Assembly (NCBI GenBank): GCA_026461075.1
Contig: JAPJNH010000053.1
Location: 1-46,727, forward strand
Direction: 5' to 3'
Source of the DNA: Chitinophagales bacterium
Lineage (GTDB): Bacteria; Bacteroidota; Bacteroidia; Chitinophagales; CAIODY01
DNA: 46,727 bases
In this document: in pieces, positions 1-10,558 of the stretch
Position numbering within the stretch: the first letter of the stretch is position 1
Layout: each line of letters begins with the position of its first letter
Translations under genes and position numbers: made by a program
The notes under the pieces: generated by a model
Seen by the model: the letters and a program-made list of their open reading frames with translations, nothing else
Databases searched by the model: none
What the model was told of the DNA's origin: nothing

Positions 1-360
<360 letters not shown>

Positions 361-425
361 TATTTTTTTTTCTAATTACTTCAATCTTATATTGATTCGT
401 TATTTACCAATATGTCTAACCTTTT

Positions 426-536
426 TATGGCGACTATGCAGTGCGTGTTCACCCCTTCCCATTCCGAACAGGGTCGTTAAGCCGCACATGGCCTATGGTA
501 CTGTACAACAATACGGGAGAGTGGGTTGTCGCCAAC
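426..536 (+). rRNA. 5S ribosomal RNA
   Basis: The terminal helix TGGCGAC (428-434) pairs with GTCGCCA (528-534). Between them are the conserved internal block CCATTCCGAACAGGG (about 459-473) and GGGAGAGT near the 3' side, both diagnostic of 5S rRNA. The length of about 107-111 nt is normal for Bacteroidota. It follows 23S rRNA in the same direction and is closed by a strong intrinsic terminator. Confidence 0.93.
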
Positions 537-546
537 TCTTTATTTT

Positions 547-579
547 AAAGCCGATAGCTAATAACTATCGGCTTTTTTT
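547..579 (+). terminator. Intrinsic terminator of the rRNA operon
   Basis: A perfect 11-bp stem, AAAGCCGATAG (547-557) with CTATCGGCTTT (565-575), encloses a 7-nt loop and runs into a T tract. It sits just after 5S and separates the rRNA operon from the downstream dehydrogenase gene. Confidence 0.92.
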
Positions 580-601
580 ATGCCCATACATCTCATTTCT
601 C

Positions 602-609
602 TATATTTA
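602..609 (+). promoter_or_regulatory. Candidate -7 box for the SerA-like gene
   Basis: TATATTTA fits TAnnTTTG except for the last base. It ends 17 bases before the ATG at 627 and follows the rRNA terminator, so the dehydrogenase probably has its own short-leader transcript. No convincing -33 TTG was identified. Confidence 0.4.
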
Positions 610-626
610 CAAGCGAAACCGCTCCT

Positions 627-1580
627 ATGTCCAGTAATATTCGCTTCAAAGCCCTAATCCTCGACGATATTCATCCCGTATTCTTTAGAGAACTTAAAGA
701 TTATAAGCTTGTCTTTCATAGACATTTTGATTGGACCTATCCCGAAATTTTACAAAAAATTCATCTGTACGACATTCTGGTCGTTAATTCTAAGACCAAT
801 GTAGATGCAAATTTATTGGATCATGCCTCCAAGCTTAAGGTTATAGCTCGTCCAGGAAGTGGCATGGAAAATATTGATCTTGCCTACGCCTTTAAAAAAG
901 GGATTACTTGCTTTAATTCTCCCGAAGGGAACGCCAACGCCGTTGCAGAACACGCCCTCGCCCTTTTATTGACACTTAGTAATCGATTACACATCGCACT
1001 CCCTGAAGTTAAAAGTAAATTATGGCTTCGCGCAGAGAATACAAGCTTCGAACTCAGAAATAAAACAATCGGAATAATAGGCTTCGGTCATACAGGTTCT
1101 GCTTTTGCAAAACTCGCAAACGCCTTTGGGATGGAAGTTCTAGCATATGATAAATATCGCTCAGATTTTAATTGTGATTATGTCGATAAGGTTGATATTA
1201 ATGAAATTTATAAGCGTTCAGATGTCATTTCTTTCCATTTACCATTAACAGCTGAGACTACTTCTTTCTTTAATAAAACGACGCTAAAAAAAATCAAAAA
1301 AAACACAATTTTAATCAATACGTCTCGAGGGAAAGTGCTCGATTTGCTTGCTTTAAAAGAAGGTTTTGCGTCAAAAAAAATCCTAGCCGCAGCCTTAGAT
1401 GTATTACCTATGGAACCGCTCAAAGCCTTTATTAAAGCCTATCCTGAGCAATATAAGTGGTTGCAGCAAAATCAAAATATAATACTCACTCCACACATCG
1501 CAGGATGGTCGCATGAAGCCAAATTTTTAATGGCAAAAATTTTAGCGGAACGCCTCAAAAAAAGTTTAATTTTTCATTAA
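627..1580 (+). CDS. D-2-hydroxyacid dehydrogenase, SerA (phosphoglycerate dehydrogenase)-like
   Basis: A 317-residue NAD-dependent D-isomer-specific 2-hydroxyacid dehydrogenase. The most likely reaction is 3-phosphoglycerate to 3-phosphohydroxypyruvate in serine synthesis, but glyoxylate or other 2-oxoacid reductases share the fold. The Rossmann glycine motif IGFGHTG is at 151-157. The catalytic triad is visible as Arg234 in NTSRG, Glu263 in PMEP (the E. coli SerA pattern is PTEP) and His290 in TPHIAG. There is no C-terminal ACT or regulatory domain, so this is a short form without serine feedback through ACT. The gene is rich in A runs (for example near 1287-1311) and uses more GCC, CTC and AGA codons than the receptor gene after it. 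It follows the rRNA terminator, and the next promoter begins only seven bases after its stop. Confidence 0.82.
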   Translation: MSSNIRFKALILDDIHPVFFRELKDYKLVFHRHFDWTYPEILQKIHLYDILVVNSKTNVDANLLDHASKLKVIARPGSGMENIDLAYAFKKGITCFNSPEGNANAVAEHALALLLTLSNRLHIALPEVKSKLWLRAENTSFELRNKTIGIIGFGHTGSAFAKLANAFGMEVLAYDKYRSDFNCDYVDKVDINEIYKRSDVISFHLPLTAETTSFFNKTTLKKIKKNTILINTSRGKVLDLLALKEGFASKKILAAALDVLPMEPLKAFIKAYPEQYKWLQQNQNIILTPHIAGWSHEAKFLMAKILAERLKKSLIFH

Positions 1581-1587
1581 CATAAGT

Positions 1588-1595
1588 TATCTTTG
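1588..1595 (+). promoter_or_regulatory. -7 promoter box of the TonB / secreted protein / PorV unit
   Basis: TATCTTTG is a perfect TAnnTTTG element placed directly after the stop codon of the dehydrogenase and 24 bases before the ATG at 1620. Its last three bases form the in-frame TTG at 1593 that would otherwise look like an upstream start codon. Confidence 0.7.
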
Positions 1596-1619
1596 GCAAC
1601 CTATAATCTATCTTTTCGT

Positions 1620-4600
1620 ATGGCCTTATCTAACTCTATTTTCAAGCGCCTGTTGCTATTAGCAATATTCGTGACTGTCGGATTCGCTGCGTTCGCTCAA
1701 AAAGGTTCTATCACCGGTACTGTATTAGATGCAGCTACTGGTAAGCCATTAGACTTTGCCTCTGTAATGGTATTACAAGAAGGCTTGTTGAAAGGTGGTA
1801 ACTACACTGAGACTGACGGTAGCTTTATTGTTAAGCCTTTGGATCCAGGTTCTGGTTACACCGTTGTCATTACCTTCACTGGTTATGATACAATCAAACA
1901 ATCAGGTATCCTAGTGTCTGCCGATCACGAAACACGTTTAGGTGATTTGAAAATGTCAAAGCCTACTGCTGGTGGTAAAAGCCTCGGTACTGTAAATATC
2001 GTTTACACACGTAAAGCGGTTGACCCCGATCATACGGAAGATAAAAAGGTGGTTTCTCGTGAAGAGATTAAGCAAATGGCCGTTCGTGGCGTAAGTGATA
2101 TTGCTGCTGCTGGTACAGCGGGTACTTACCAAAAAGATGGTGGTTCTGGTATCTCCATCAAAGGTGGTCGTGATAATGCAACGCGTGTTATCGTCGATGG
2201 TATTCCGCAACGTGCGGGTATTGGTCTACCACAAGGGGCCTTAGAAGCCGTTGAAATTGTAACTGGTGGTATCCCTGCGAAATATGGTGATGCGATTGGA
2301 GGTATCATCAACGTTACCACTCGTGGCGCCTCTAAGAAATTCTCAGGTGGAGCGGAATTAGGAACTTCTAAATTCTTGGATCCTTATGGATTCTATCTTG
2401 CTTCATTAAACTTGAACGGACCTTTATTGTTCGATAAAAGAGATCCAAACGCAAAAGATCGTAAGCCTTTAGTTGGTTACAACTTGTCAATGGAATATCA
2501 ACACGACAAGGATCCTAACCCATCTGCAATTGGAATGTGGAAGGTGAAAGACACCATCCTAGAAAAAATTCAAAAAGCTCCGCTTTTGTTGAACCCTCAA
2601 ACTGGTCTTGGATATGTTCGTAGCGCAGATACCCTTTCTTACTATTCAATGGAGAAAATTGCCTACAAACAAAACTCTGCGAATGATGCAGCACGTATCG
2701 CTGGTAAATTAGATTTTAACGTGAAGCCAGGTTTGATTCTTGCTGTAGGTGCAAATGCATCCTTTACACGTTATCATCAATACATTCGTGAATACGCATT
2801 ATTCAATCCTGAGAACAACCCGGAAGTACGTGATTTCTCATGGCGTGTATTCGCTCGTATGACTCAAAAATTGGGTCAGCAAACTTCTGATCGTTTAGAT
2901 GCTGCTGGAAACAAAACACGTAGCACCTCTCCAATTCAGAACGCTTACTATACTTTACAATTCGACTATTCTCAAGATAACCACAAACGTTGGGATGATT
3001 CTCATCGCTTCAATGCATTCAACTATGGTTATGTTGGAAAATTCGAAACAAGAACACAACGTGTTTATATCGACTCCGTTTCAGCAGAAACAGGACAAGT
3101 ATTCAAAGTGCAAGGTTTGGATCGTGACACCTTAGTGGTTTTCACTCCTAGCTCAGTCAATCAAACATTGAGTAACTACACTGATCAATACATGGGTATT
3201 GTTGGTGATTCACGTTCAAACATGTTCAACTCAAGTTTGGATAATATCATGTTCTTTGGTGCGATGGTGAATGGCCGTCGTCCAGGTGATGTCAACAGCT
3301 TGTGGTACAACACGGGTCGTCAATATGCTGGTTATGATTACTACCAAAACCAACAGATTCGTGTAATGGTAGACGGTTCGCTTGACTTAAAAATCAAGGG
3401 TGCAAGAAAACCGCATGCAATTGAATTCGGTATGGTATACGAACAACGTATCGACCGTGCATATAGCCTTAGCGCATCAAGTTTGTGGACACAAATGCGT
3501 TTGTTAGCAAATCGTCAATTGGCTTCTTTAGATAAGAGCAATCCTCATTATGTAATGGCAAACGGAGTATTCCAAGATACCATTAACTACGATCGTCTTT
3601 ATATCGCTAAGGATCAAACAACCTTCGATAAAAATTTACGTCAATCACTTGGATTAGCGGTTGATAGCAAGGATATCATTGATATTGATGCTTTGGATCC
3701 TTCACAGTTCGCTTTAAATATGTTTGCTCCTGATGAGTTATTAAATCAAGGTAATTCATTAGTGTCTTATTATGGTTATACCTATACTGGAGAAAAATTA
3801 AAAGGAAACGTTTCTTTCAACGACTTCTTTACAAAGAAAGAGAATGGAATTTATAAGCGTGAAATTGGTGCTTTCCGTCCAATTTATAATTCTGCATACA
3901 TCCAAGATCGTTTCTCTTTCCGTGATTTGATATTCAATGTCGGTTTGCGTGTAGATCGTTTCGATGCGAATACGAAAGTATTGAAAGATCCATATTCACT
4001 TTACTCCATTCGCAGTGCAGGTGAAGTTGAAGGTTCTCAAAACACAATCAATGGCGGTTCTCACCCTGAGAATATCGGTTCTGATTATGCTGTTTATGTT
4101 GACGACTTCTCTGATCCTAAATCGGCTAACGTTATCGGTTATCGTAATGGCGATAAGTGGTACGATGCAAAGGGTGTTGAATTAAGTGATCCTAGCATTT
4201 TGGCTAAGATGTCTGCTACTAATTCAATTTCTCCATTCTTAAGCAATCCAAAAGATAAGATTACGGATTCATTGTTCGATCCAACTTCTTCATTCAAAGA
4301 TTACGATCCGCAAATTACGATCATGCCGCGTATCTCTTTCTCTTTCCCTATCAATGATGGGCAAGCGTTATTCTTCGCGCACTATGATGTATTAGCTCAA
4401 CGTCCTCAGTCTCGTAGCTACATCACGCCTGATGATTATTTGTATTTCGAAAATATCGTTGTAGACGCTACCTTGAACAACCCGAATTTGAAGCCAGAGA
4501 AGACCATCGATTATCAAATCGGTTTCCAACAAGAGGTTTCTAAAACAGCGGCTTTGAAATTGTCTACGTTCTATCGTGAATACAAAGACATGATTCAAAT

Positions 4601-5405
4601 TATGCGTGTCGTTCAAGCGTATCCTAAATCATATCGTACGTTTGGTAATCGTGACTTCGCAACTGTAAAAGGTTTTGAATTGTCTTACGATCAACAAAAA
4701 ACGGATAACCTTCGTTTCAACGCAGCGTATACTTTGTCTTTTGCAGATGGTACAGGTTCGAACGACGTTTCACAAGCAAACATGATCAACAACGGTATGC
4801 CTAACTTGCGTACCATCTATCCATTAGCTTACGACGTTCGTCATACTTTCTCAGGAAACATCGACTATCGTTATGGTGAAGGAAAGAACTATAATGGTCC
4901 ACGTTTGAAAATCCGTGGCAAATCATACAATATCTTCGAAAACGCTGGTATCAACTTGATTGGTCGTGCTCGTTCAGGTGAGCCTTATACTCGTCAAGGT
5001 CGTGCTCGTAACGAAGCTTTGTTATCACCAACAGGAACATTGGTATTGGTAGGAACAGTGAATGGTTCTCGTTTACCATGGAACTATAAGTTCGATTTGC
5101 GTATCGACAAAAACTTTACTTTGAATGGTGCAACTAAAACAGAAGGCAAAGCTAAAAAGCCATTGTTCTTGAATGCATACTTAACGGTTACCAACTTGTT
5201 GAACACGAAGAATATTCAATCGGTTTATAACTATACTGGCAACCCGAATGATGATGGTTATTTAGGAAGTCCTGGTGCTGCATCTCAGATTGCGGCTCAA
5301 ACTTCGCCTCAAGCTTTCATCGATCAGTATAATATCAAAGTGAATAATCCAGACAACTATAGCTTACCACGTCGTATTCGTGTAGGTGTTGTGTTTAACT
5401 TCTAA
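1620..5405 (+). CDS. Large TonB-dependent outer-membrane receptor with N-terminal CarboxypepD_reg-like domain
   Basis: A 1261-residue outer-membrane receptor. A signal peptide (cleavage near AFAQ, residue 27) is followed by a carboxypeptidase-regulatory-like beta domain (about 28-110), a plug domain (about 140-235, with the VEIVTGGIPAKYGDAIGG block) and a long 22-strand barrel ending in the aromatic terminus VVFNF. Substrate is not predictable; the SusC-like length and N-terminal domain are usual for Bacteroidota. I start it at the ATG at 1620 because the in-frame TTG at 1593 is part of a promoter box. No SusD-like gene follows. Instead a secreted giant and a PorV-type porin do, with gaps of 26 and 22 bases, so the three form one transcription unit. 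Strong preference for CGT and GGT codons suggests high expression. Confidence 0.88.
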   Translation: MALSNSIFKRLLLLAIFVTVGFAAFAQKGSITGTVLDAATGKPLDFASVMVLQEGLLKGGNYTETDGSFIVKPLDPGSGYTVVITFTGYDTIKQSGILVSADHETRLGDLKMSKPTAGGKSLGTVNIVYTRKAVDPDHTEDKKVVSREEIKQMAVRGVSDIAAAGTAGTYQKDGGSGISIKGGRDNATRVIVDGIPQRAGIGLPQGALEAVEIVTGGIPAKYGDAIGGIINVTTRGASKKFSGGAELGTSKFLDPYGFYLASLNLNGPLLFDKRDPNAKDRKPLVGYNLSMEYQHDKDPNPSAIGMWKVKDTILEKIQKAPLLLNPQTGLGYVRSADTLSYYSMEKIAYKQNSANDAARIAGKLDFNVKPGLILAVGANASFTRYHQYIREYALFNPENNPEVRDFSWRVFARMTQKLGQQTSDRLDAAGNKTRSTSPIQNAYYTLQFDYSQDNHKRWDDSHRFNAFNYGYVGKFETRTQRVYIDSVSAETGQVFKVQGLDRDTLVVFTPSSVNQTLSNYTDQYMGIVGDSRSNMFNSSLDNIMFFGAMVNGRRPGDVNSLWYNTGRQYAGYDYYQNQQIRVMVDGSLDLKIKGARKPHAIEFGMVYEQRIDRAYSLSASSLWTQMRLLANRQLASLDKSNPHYVMANGVFQDTINYDRLYIAKDQTTFDKNLRQSLGLAVDSKDIIDIDALDPSQFALNMFAPDELLNQGNSLVSYYGYTYTGEKLKGNVSFNDFFTKKENGIYKREIGAFRPIYNSAYIQDRFSFRDLIFNVGLRVDRFDANTKVLKDPYSLYSIRSAGEVEGSQNTINGGSHPENIGSDYAVYVDDFSDPKSANVIGYRNGDKWYDAKGVELSDPSILAKMSATNSISPFLSNPKDKITDSLFDPTSSFKDYDPQITIMPRISFSFPINDGQALFFAHYDVLAQRPQSRSYITPDDYLYFENIVVDATLNNPNLKPEKTIDYQIGFQQEVSKTAALKLSTFYREYKDMIQIMRVVQAYPKSYRTFGNRDFATVKGFELSYDQQKTDNLRFNAAYTLSFADGTGSNDVSQANMINNGMPNLRTIYPLAYDVRHTFSGNIDYRYGEGKNYNGPRLKIRGKSYNIFENAGINLIGRARSGEPYTRQGRARNEALLSPTGTLVLVGTVNGSRLPWNYKFDLRIDKNFTLNGATKTEGKAKKPLFLNAYLTVTNLLNTKNIQSVYNYTGNPNDDGYLGSPGAASQIAAQTSPQAFIDQYNIKVNNPDNYSLPRRIRVGVVFNF

Positions 5406-5431
5406 AATTGCAAACCATCAACGTTAGATAT

Positions 5432-8400
5432 ATGAAGAGAATAGCTAAATTTTTGTGGTTGACGCTTTTAGTAGCAGGAGTTGCTACAGCGTCTAAGGCC
5501 GATCAGATTCATGGTATGAAACCTAGTCGTCCTGTAAACACTAAGGCATCTGCCTGTGCATCTGCAACAGCGCAAATTGATTTGGACATCAACAACGTTC
5601 GTGCATTGATCATGAATGGTGGTGATATGTGGTGGGATCGTGGCTTGCAGGTAGCTCGTTACGAAGTTCCAAAAATTGATCCGCCAGGATCTGCTCAATC
5701 AGTAAGCTCTTTATTTGCGGCTTCAATTTGGGTAGGTGGTATCGATAACGCGGGTAACTTACGTGTTGCCGCTCAAACGTATCGTCAAGGTGGTAATGAC
5801 TACTATCCTGGTCCTTTGGATGCAACAGGAACGGTAGATCAACAAACTTGTACAAACTACGATCGTTTTTGGAAGTTGAATTTGACGGATATCCAAACGT
5901 ACAAAGCATTAGGTACTAAAACTGTTTCTAATGTTCCTAAAGCAATTTTGGAATGGCCAGCTAAAGGCAATCCTTATGCGGTTGGTACTAACAGCACTTC
6001 CTTAGTGATCAATGATCAATTGGCTCCTTTCTTTGACGTAGACAATGATCAAAACTATGATCCGTTATCAGGAGATTATCCTGCATTCGACCCTACAGAT
6101 ACTACTGTTATGCCTGACCAAATGATTTGGTGGGTATATAATGATAAAGGAAACATTCACACAGAAACAACAGCTGATCCTATCGGCTTACAAGTAAATG
6201 CTACAGCGTTTGCTTATTCTACGAATGATGATATTAATAACATGACGTTCTATCGTTATGATTTATTCAACAAGGGTAACTATACTTTGGATAGTGCCTT
6301 CATCGCTCAATGGGTTGATCCAGACTTAGGTTGTGCGAATGATGACTATATTGGTTGTGATACTTCAGGAACTGCTATGGGTAGCGGTACAGGATTAGGT
6401 ATTTGTTATAATGCGGATGCATTTGATGAAGCTTGTCCTGCAGGTTACTTAAGCAATGTACCTATGGTTGGTATCGACTTCTTCCAAGGTCCGAAAAATG
6501 CGCAAGGTAAAGTTTTAGGAATGACTGGTTTCTACTACTATTACAATACCACTCCTTCTACACAGGCGGATCCTCAAAACGCGGTTCAGTTCTACGGTTA
6601 TATGACAGGTACTTGGCGTGATGGTACAGCCTTCACTTACGGAGGTAATGCCCACCTTGGTGCTTCAACAACACATTTCGTTTATGCAGATGCGCCAAAC
6701 TTGACAGGTACAAAACCTGGTTCTGGTTTGCCTTATTGGTCAATGTGTAACCCTACGGTTACTCCAGGTGACTTGCGTGTAGTTGAATCTTCTGGTCCAT
6801 TCCAATTGATTCCTGGTGCAAAACAAACGGTTACTGTCGGTGTGGTTTGGGTTCGTCCAATCCAATACCCTTGTCCTTCTTTCGCTGCTATCTTGAATGC
6901 AGATCGTAAAGCGCAAGGTTTGTTTGATGCGAACTTCCGTATCTTAAATGGTCCTGATGCTCCGGATATGTCTGTTAAAGAATACGACAAGCAATTGGTT
7001 ATTACATTGTCAAACCCTGCTTCTTCAAATAACTATGGAGAGAAGTATACGGAGTTTGATAATACGATTTTGCCTTATGTTGCCGCAAACCCTGCAGCAC
7101 CAACACATCAAGATACTTTAGATGCATCTTATCGTTTTGAAGGATATCAAATTTTCCAGTTGAAAGACAATACTATTTCAGCTGCTGAATTACATGATAT
7201 GAGTAAGGCACGTGAGATTGCGCAAGTAGATATCAAAAATGGTATTACAAAGATTGTGAATTTCACTAAAGACCTTAACATGAACGCAAACGTTCCTACA
7301 TTGGAAGTGAGCGGTTCAGATCAAGGAATCAAGCATAGTTTCGTAGTTAATACGGATGCCTTTGCTACAGGTAATACAGATTTGATTAATCATAAGACGT
7401 ATTACTACATGGTTATTGCGTATTCTCACAATAACTACAAGCAATTCTCTGACGCAGATCCTACTTCTCAAGATGATCCTTATAAGCCATCTCGTCGTCG
7501 TGTTCGCGTGTACAGTGCAATTCCTCACATTGTTGATCCAGAAATGGGTGGTACTGTATTGAATTCTAAGTATGGCGATCAACCAATTATCACTCGTGTT
7601 GAGGGATATGGTAATGGCGGTAACTTCTTGAACTTGTCTCAAACATCAATTGACAAGATCATGAAAGATAACTTTGCGGATCGTTTGGTTTATGATACTC
7701 TTGGTGGACCAGTAAACGTGATGGTTACAGATCCTAAGAACGTTAAGCCTTATAAGTATAATTTGTATTTGATCGACTCAGTAGAAACTCCAATCGTTCC
7801 AAACAAGAAGGATAGTTTGATTGCTACTGCTTATTGGAAGTTGGTGAATACAAGTACAGGTGAGGTTCGTTATTCAGAAACAGATATGCAATTAGCGAAT
7901 GAGCAAATCTTCGATGATTGGGGCTTCTCTGTGAACGTAAAACAAATTGCTTATGCGGGAACTAAGTTCAGTACTGGTTCTGGTTCTTTTGTAAACATGG
8001 CAGAAAAGAACGGCTTTATTGGATCTGAAGTTAAGTTCGATGTAACGAAGATTTGGTATGGTGGAGTTCCTGATCAAGATGGAGATAATGAAATGAACTG
8101 GATTCGTTCAGGTACTTATAAATCTTCAGCAAGCGCATCATGGTCTGACTATGATATGGCTTCATCTAATCCGGTGGATAAAGACGCAGATTATGAAAAG
8201 GTGGTTGATGGAACTTGGGCTCCTTACCGTTTGTGCGCGCAACAAAATGCGTTCCCAACGAGTGGTGCTGATTTGTCTGCTGCAATTTTACCAGCATATG
8301 ACGCAACTTCTGTAAACTCAAATGCTCATAAGTTAAATAACTTACCAAGTGTTGATATTGTATTTACAAGTGATAAGTCAAAATGGACGCGTTGCGTGGT

Positions 8401-9424
8401 AGTAGAAACAGATCCTGATCCGGTACGTGTTGGTTTTACGAATGGATTGAAATTGCAAGCACGTTCTCACGATAGCTGGGTTTCTCCTAGCGATTTGAAT
8501 GCGGATGGTTCTCCTAAGTATACTGCAGAATCCATTCAACATCCTTCAGGTTTGTCATGGTTCCCTGGTTATGCCATCAACTTGGAGACTGGTGAGCGTT
8601 TGGATATTATGTTCGGTGAAGATTCATGGTTGTTGAGTGATAATGGTAATGACATGTTATGGAATCCAACCTCAACCATGTTTGGTAAAACAGGTGAAGC
8701 GAAATATGGCGGACGTCATTACATCTACGTGATGAATCATCGTTATGCATATAACGGAGATGATCAAGATGGTAACCCTGCGACGAACTCTCCAGTAGCT
8801 TACTTAACCAACTTAAAGTCAGGTAATGCAAATATCATTCGTACCGTTTATGAAGATGCACAATGGGTGAATGTTCCATTAGCAATTTCGGCGTTCGGTA
8901 TTAATTTAAAATCTGCAAGAGAAGGTATTATTCCTTCAGATGTGACGGTTAAGTTGCGTGTTGCAAAGCCTTACGGCAAGTATACCACTTTGTTGAATGA
9001 TGAGCATCCTAACTATCCTTTATATTCATTTGATATGGGAGATTTAGCTGCGAAAAAGAATGATACTTTACAAGCTAAGTCAGCGCTTGATTTGGTGAAT
9101 GTAGTGCCGAATCCTTATTATGCCTATTCAAATTATGAGACAAGTCAAATCGATACACGCGTAAAGATTACCAACTTACCTCCTAAGTGTACTGTGACTA
9201 TTTACTCGGTAGATGGAACGATGATTCGTCAGTACAAGCGTGATAATGATTCGGAGACCTTCTTGGATTGGGATTTGAAGAACAGTGCGAATATCCCTGT
9301 ATCTAGTGGATTATACTTAATACATATCTCTGCACAAGGTTTAGGTGATAAAGGAAATGCTCCTGCACAGCGTGTCATCAAATGGTTTGGTGTTATGCGT
9401 CCAATTGATTTAAATACTTTCTAA
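5432..9424 (+). CDS. Large secreted protein with C-terminal type IX-like sorting domain
   Basis: A 1330-residue exported protein of unknown activity. It starts at the ATG at 5432 (MKRIAKFLWL...), which gives a clean signal peptide ending near KADQ; an in-frame TTG at 5408 is not needed. The N-terminal section (about 35-100) has a conserved-looking block with NNVRALIMNGGDMWW and SSLFAASIWVGG, which I recall from abundant Bacteroidota surface proteins. The middle is rich in Asp, Asn, Tyr and Gly and looks beta-structured. The last 100 residues resemble a T9SS type A sorting domain: VVPNPYY, then VTIYSVDGTMIRQY, then SSGLYLIHI. It lies between a TonB receptor and a PorV-family porin, so it is probably exported by type IX secretion and held at the surface. 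No catalytic motif was recognised. Confidence 0.75.
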   Translation: MKRIAKFLWLTLLVAGVATASKADQIHGMKPSRPVNTKASACASATAQIDLDINNVRALIMNGGDMWWDRGLQVARYEVPKIDPPGSAQSVSSLFAASIWVGGIDNAGNLRVAAQTYRQGGNDYYPGPLDATGTVDQQTCTNYDRFWKLNLTDIQTYKALGTKTVSNVPKAILEWPAKGNPYAVGTNSTSLVINDQLAPFFDVDNDQNYDPLSGDYPAFDPTDTTVMPDQMIWWVYNDKGNIHTETTADPIGLQVNATAFAYSTNDDINNMTFYRYDLFNKGNYTLDSAFIAQWVDPDLGCANDDYIGCDTSGTAMGSGTGLGICYNADAFDEACPAGYLSNVPMVGIDFFQGPKNAQGKVLGMTGFYYYYNTTPSTQADPQNAVQFYGYMTGTWRDGTAFTYGGNAHLGASTTHFVYADAPNLTGTKPGSGLPYWSMCNPTVTPGDLRVVESSGPFQLIPGAKQTVTVGVVWVRPIQYPCPSFAAILNADRKAQGLFDANFRILNGPDAPDMSVKEYDKQLVITLSNPASSNNYGEKYTEFDNTILPYVAANPAAPTHQDTLDASYRFEGYQIFQLKDNTISAAELHDMSKAREIAQVDIKNGITKIVNFTKDLNMNANVPTLEVSGSDQGIKHSFVVNTDAFATGNTDLINHKTYYYMVIAYSHNNYKQFSDADPTSQDDPYKPSRRRVRVYSAIPHIVDPEMGGTVLNSKYGDQPIITRVEGYGNGGNFLNLSQTSIDKIMKDNFADRLVYDTLGGPVNVMVTDPKNVKPYKYNLYLIDSVETPIVPNKKDSLIATAYWKLVNTSTGEVRYSETDMQLANEQIFDDWGFSVNVKQIAYAGTKFSTGSGSFVNMAEKNGFIGSEVKFDVTKIWYGGVPDQDGDNEMNWIRSGTYKSSASASWSDYDMASSNPVDKDADYEKVVDGTWAPYRLCAQQNAFPTSGADLSAAILPAYDATSVNSNAHKLNNLPSVDIVFTSDKSKWTRCVVVETDPDPVRVGFTNGLKLQARSHDSWVSPSDLNADGSPKYTAESIQHPSGLSWFPGYAINLETGERLDIMFGEDSWLLSDNGNDMLWNPTSTMFGKTGEAKYGGRHYIYVMNHRYAYNGDDQDGNPATNSPVAYLTNLKSGNANIIRTVYEDAQWVNVPLAISAFGINLKSAREGIIPSDVTVKLRVAKPYGKYTTLLNDEHPNYPLYSFDMGDLAAKKNDTLQAKSALDLVNVVPNPYYAYSNYETSQIDTRVKITNLPPKCTVTIYSVDGTMIRQYKRDNDSETFLDWDLKNSANIPVSSGLYLIHISAQGLGDKGNAPAQRVIKWFGVMRPIDLNTF

Positions 9425-9446
9425 AGAATTCAAACGCACGATCAAT

Positions 9447-10535
9447 ATGAAACTAATTAATAAAATTGCTTTAGGTCTTGCTGTTACAGCTTTAAGTTGT
9501 GTTACAACTGCACAAGCTGGAAATAAGGATCGTACCGGTCAGGCCGGCGCATATGAATTGCTTATCAATCCTTATGCACGTAGCGGAGGATGGAGTGGTT
9601 TGAATACTGCTTGTATCAAGGGTATTGAAGCTTCGCGCATCAACGTAGCAGGTTTGTCTTTCACAGAAAAAACTGAAATCGTTTTCGCACGTAGTAGTTA
9701 CTTAGCGTTGAAAGGTAGCGATATGGCTATTAACAACTTCGGTATCGCTCAACACGTAGGTGGAGAAGATGGCGGTGTTATGGGCTTATCGGTTATGTCA
9801 ATGACTTTCGGTGAAATTCCAATTACAACAACTGAAGTTCCGGATGTGGTGAACGGTGTGACTACTTTAGGTACTTTCAAACCGCAGTTCATGAACATTG
9901 GATTATCGTATGCGAAGAAATTCTCAGACGCGATTCAAGGGGGAATGGGTGTTACGATTATTTCAGAAGCTATTCCGAACGCTAAGGCACAAGGTGTGGC
10001 TTTGGATGCGGGAATTCAATATGTAACAGGACCAAAAGATAATATTCACTTTGGTATTTCATTGCGTAACGTTGGTACGCCAATGCAGTTCCGTGGCGAC
10101 GGTTTGTCTTTTTCTAACATTGCTTTGAATGGTCGTTATTTGTTGACGCAAGAGATGCGTTCACAAACGTTTGAATTACCTTCTTTGTTGAATATCGGAT
10201 TGGCGTATGATTTTTACCCAGTTCCTAAAATGGCAGACGTTCATCGTTTGACAGTTGCTGGTAACTTTACTTCTAATTCATTCACGAAGGATCAATTCGG
10301 TTTAGGAATGGAATACGCTTATCGTAATACCTTGATGGCTCGTGTAGGTTATCGTTACCAACAAGGTGGCTTGAACGTAGAAACGCGTGGCAATGTGTAT
10401 AACGGATTGCGTGCGGGTATTACATTTGAAACGCCTTTGAAAAAGGATGGTCCTGTCTTCGGGTTGGATTATGCTTACGGAGCAACGAATCCGTTCAATG
10501 GTACTCATACCATCGGCGTTCGCTTAGGTTTGTAA
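9447..10535 (+). CDS. PorV/PorQ-family outer-membrane beta-barrel protein
   Basis: A 362-residue protein with a signal peptide (about 1-24, TAQAG) and FadL-like barrel features. The opening INPYARSGGWSGLNTA, the block GLSYAKKFSDAIQGGMGV and the terminal GVRLGL match the PorV/PorQ family of type IX secretion. PorV carries T9SS cargo from the translocon to the attachment complex. This copy lies 22 bases after a gene for a large secreted protein with a sorting-like domain, so it could be a dedicated shuttle for that cargo. That role is inferred from position only. It is the last gene of its unit and a strong terminator follows. It need not be the housekeeping PorV of the cell. Confidence 0.78.
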   Translation: MKLINKIALGLAVTALSCVTTAQAGNKDRTGQAGAYELLINPYARSGGWSGLNTACIKGIEASRINVAGLSFTEKTEIVFARSSYLALKGSDMAINNFGIAQHVGGEDGGVMGLSVMSMTFGEIPITTTEVPDVVNGVTTLGTFKPQFMNIGLSYAKKFSDAIQGGMGVTIISEAIPNAKAQGVALDAGIQYVTGPKDNIHFGISLRNVGTPMQFRGDGLSFSNIALNGRYLLTQEMRSQTFELPSLLNIGLAYDFYPVPKMADVHRLTVAGNFTSNSFTKDQFGLGMEYAYRNTLMARVGYRYQQGGLNVETRGNVYNGLRAGITFETPLKKDGPVFGLDYAYGATNPFNGTHTIGVRLGL

Positions 10536-10558
10536 TTAACAATCAAAATTTATACTAG

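Noticed and set aside
1620-5405. SusC/SusD polysaccharide utilisation locus
   Set aside because: No SusD lipoprotein, glycoside hydrolase or sigma/anti-sigma pair is found around either TonB receptor.
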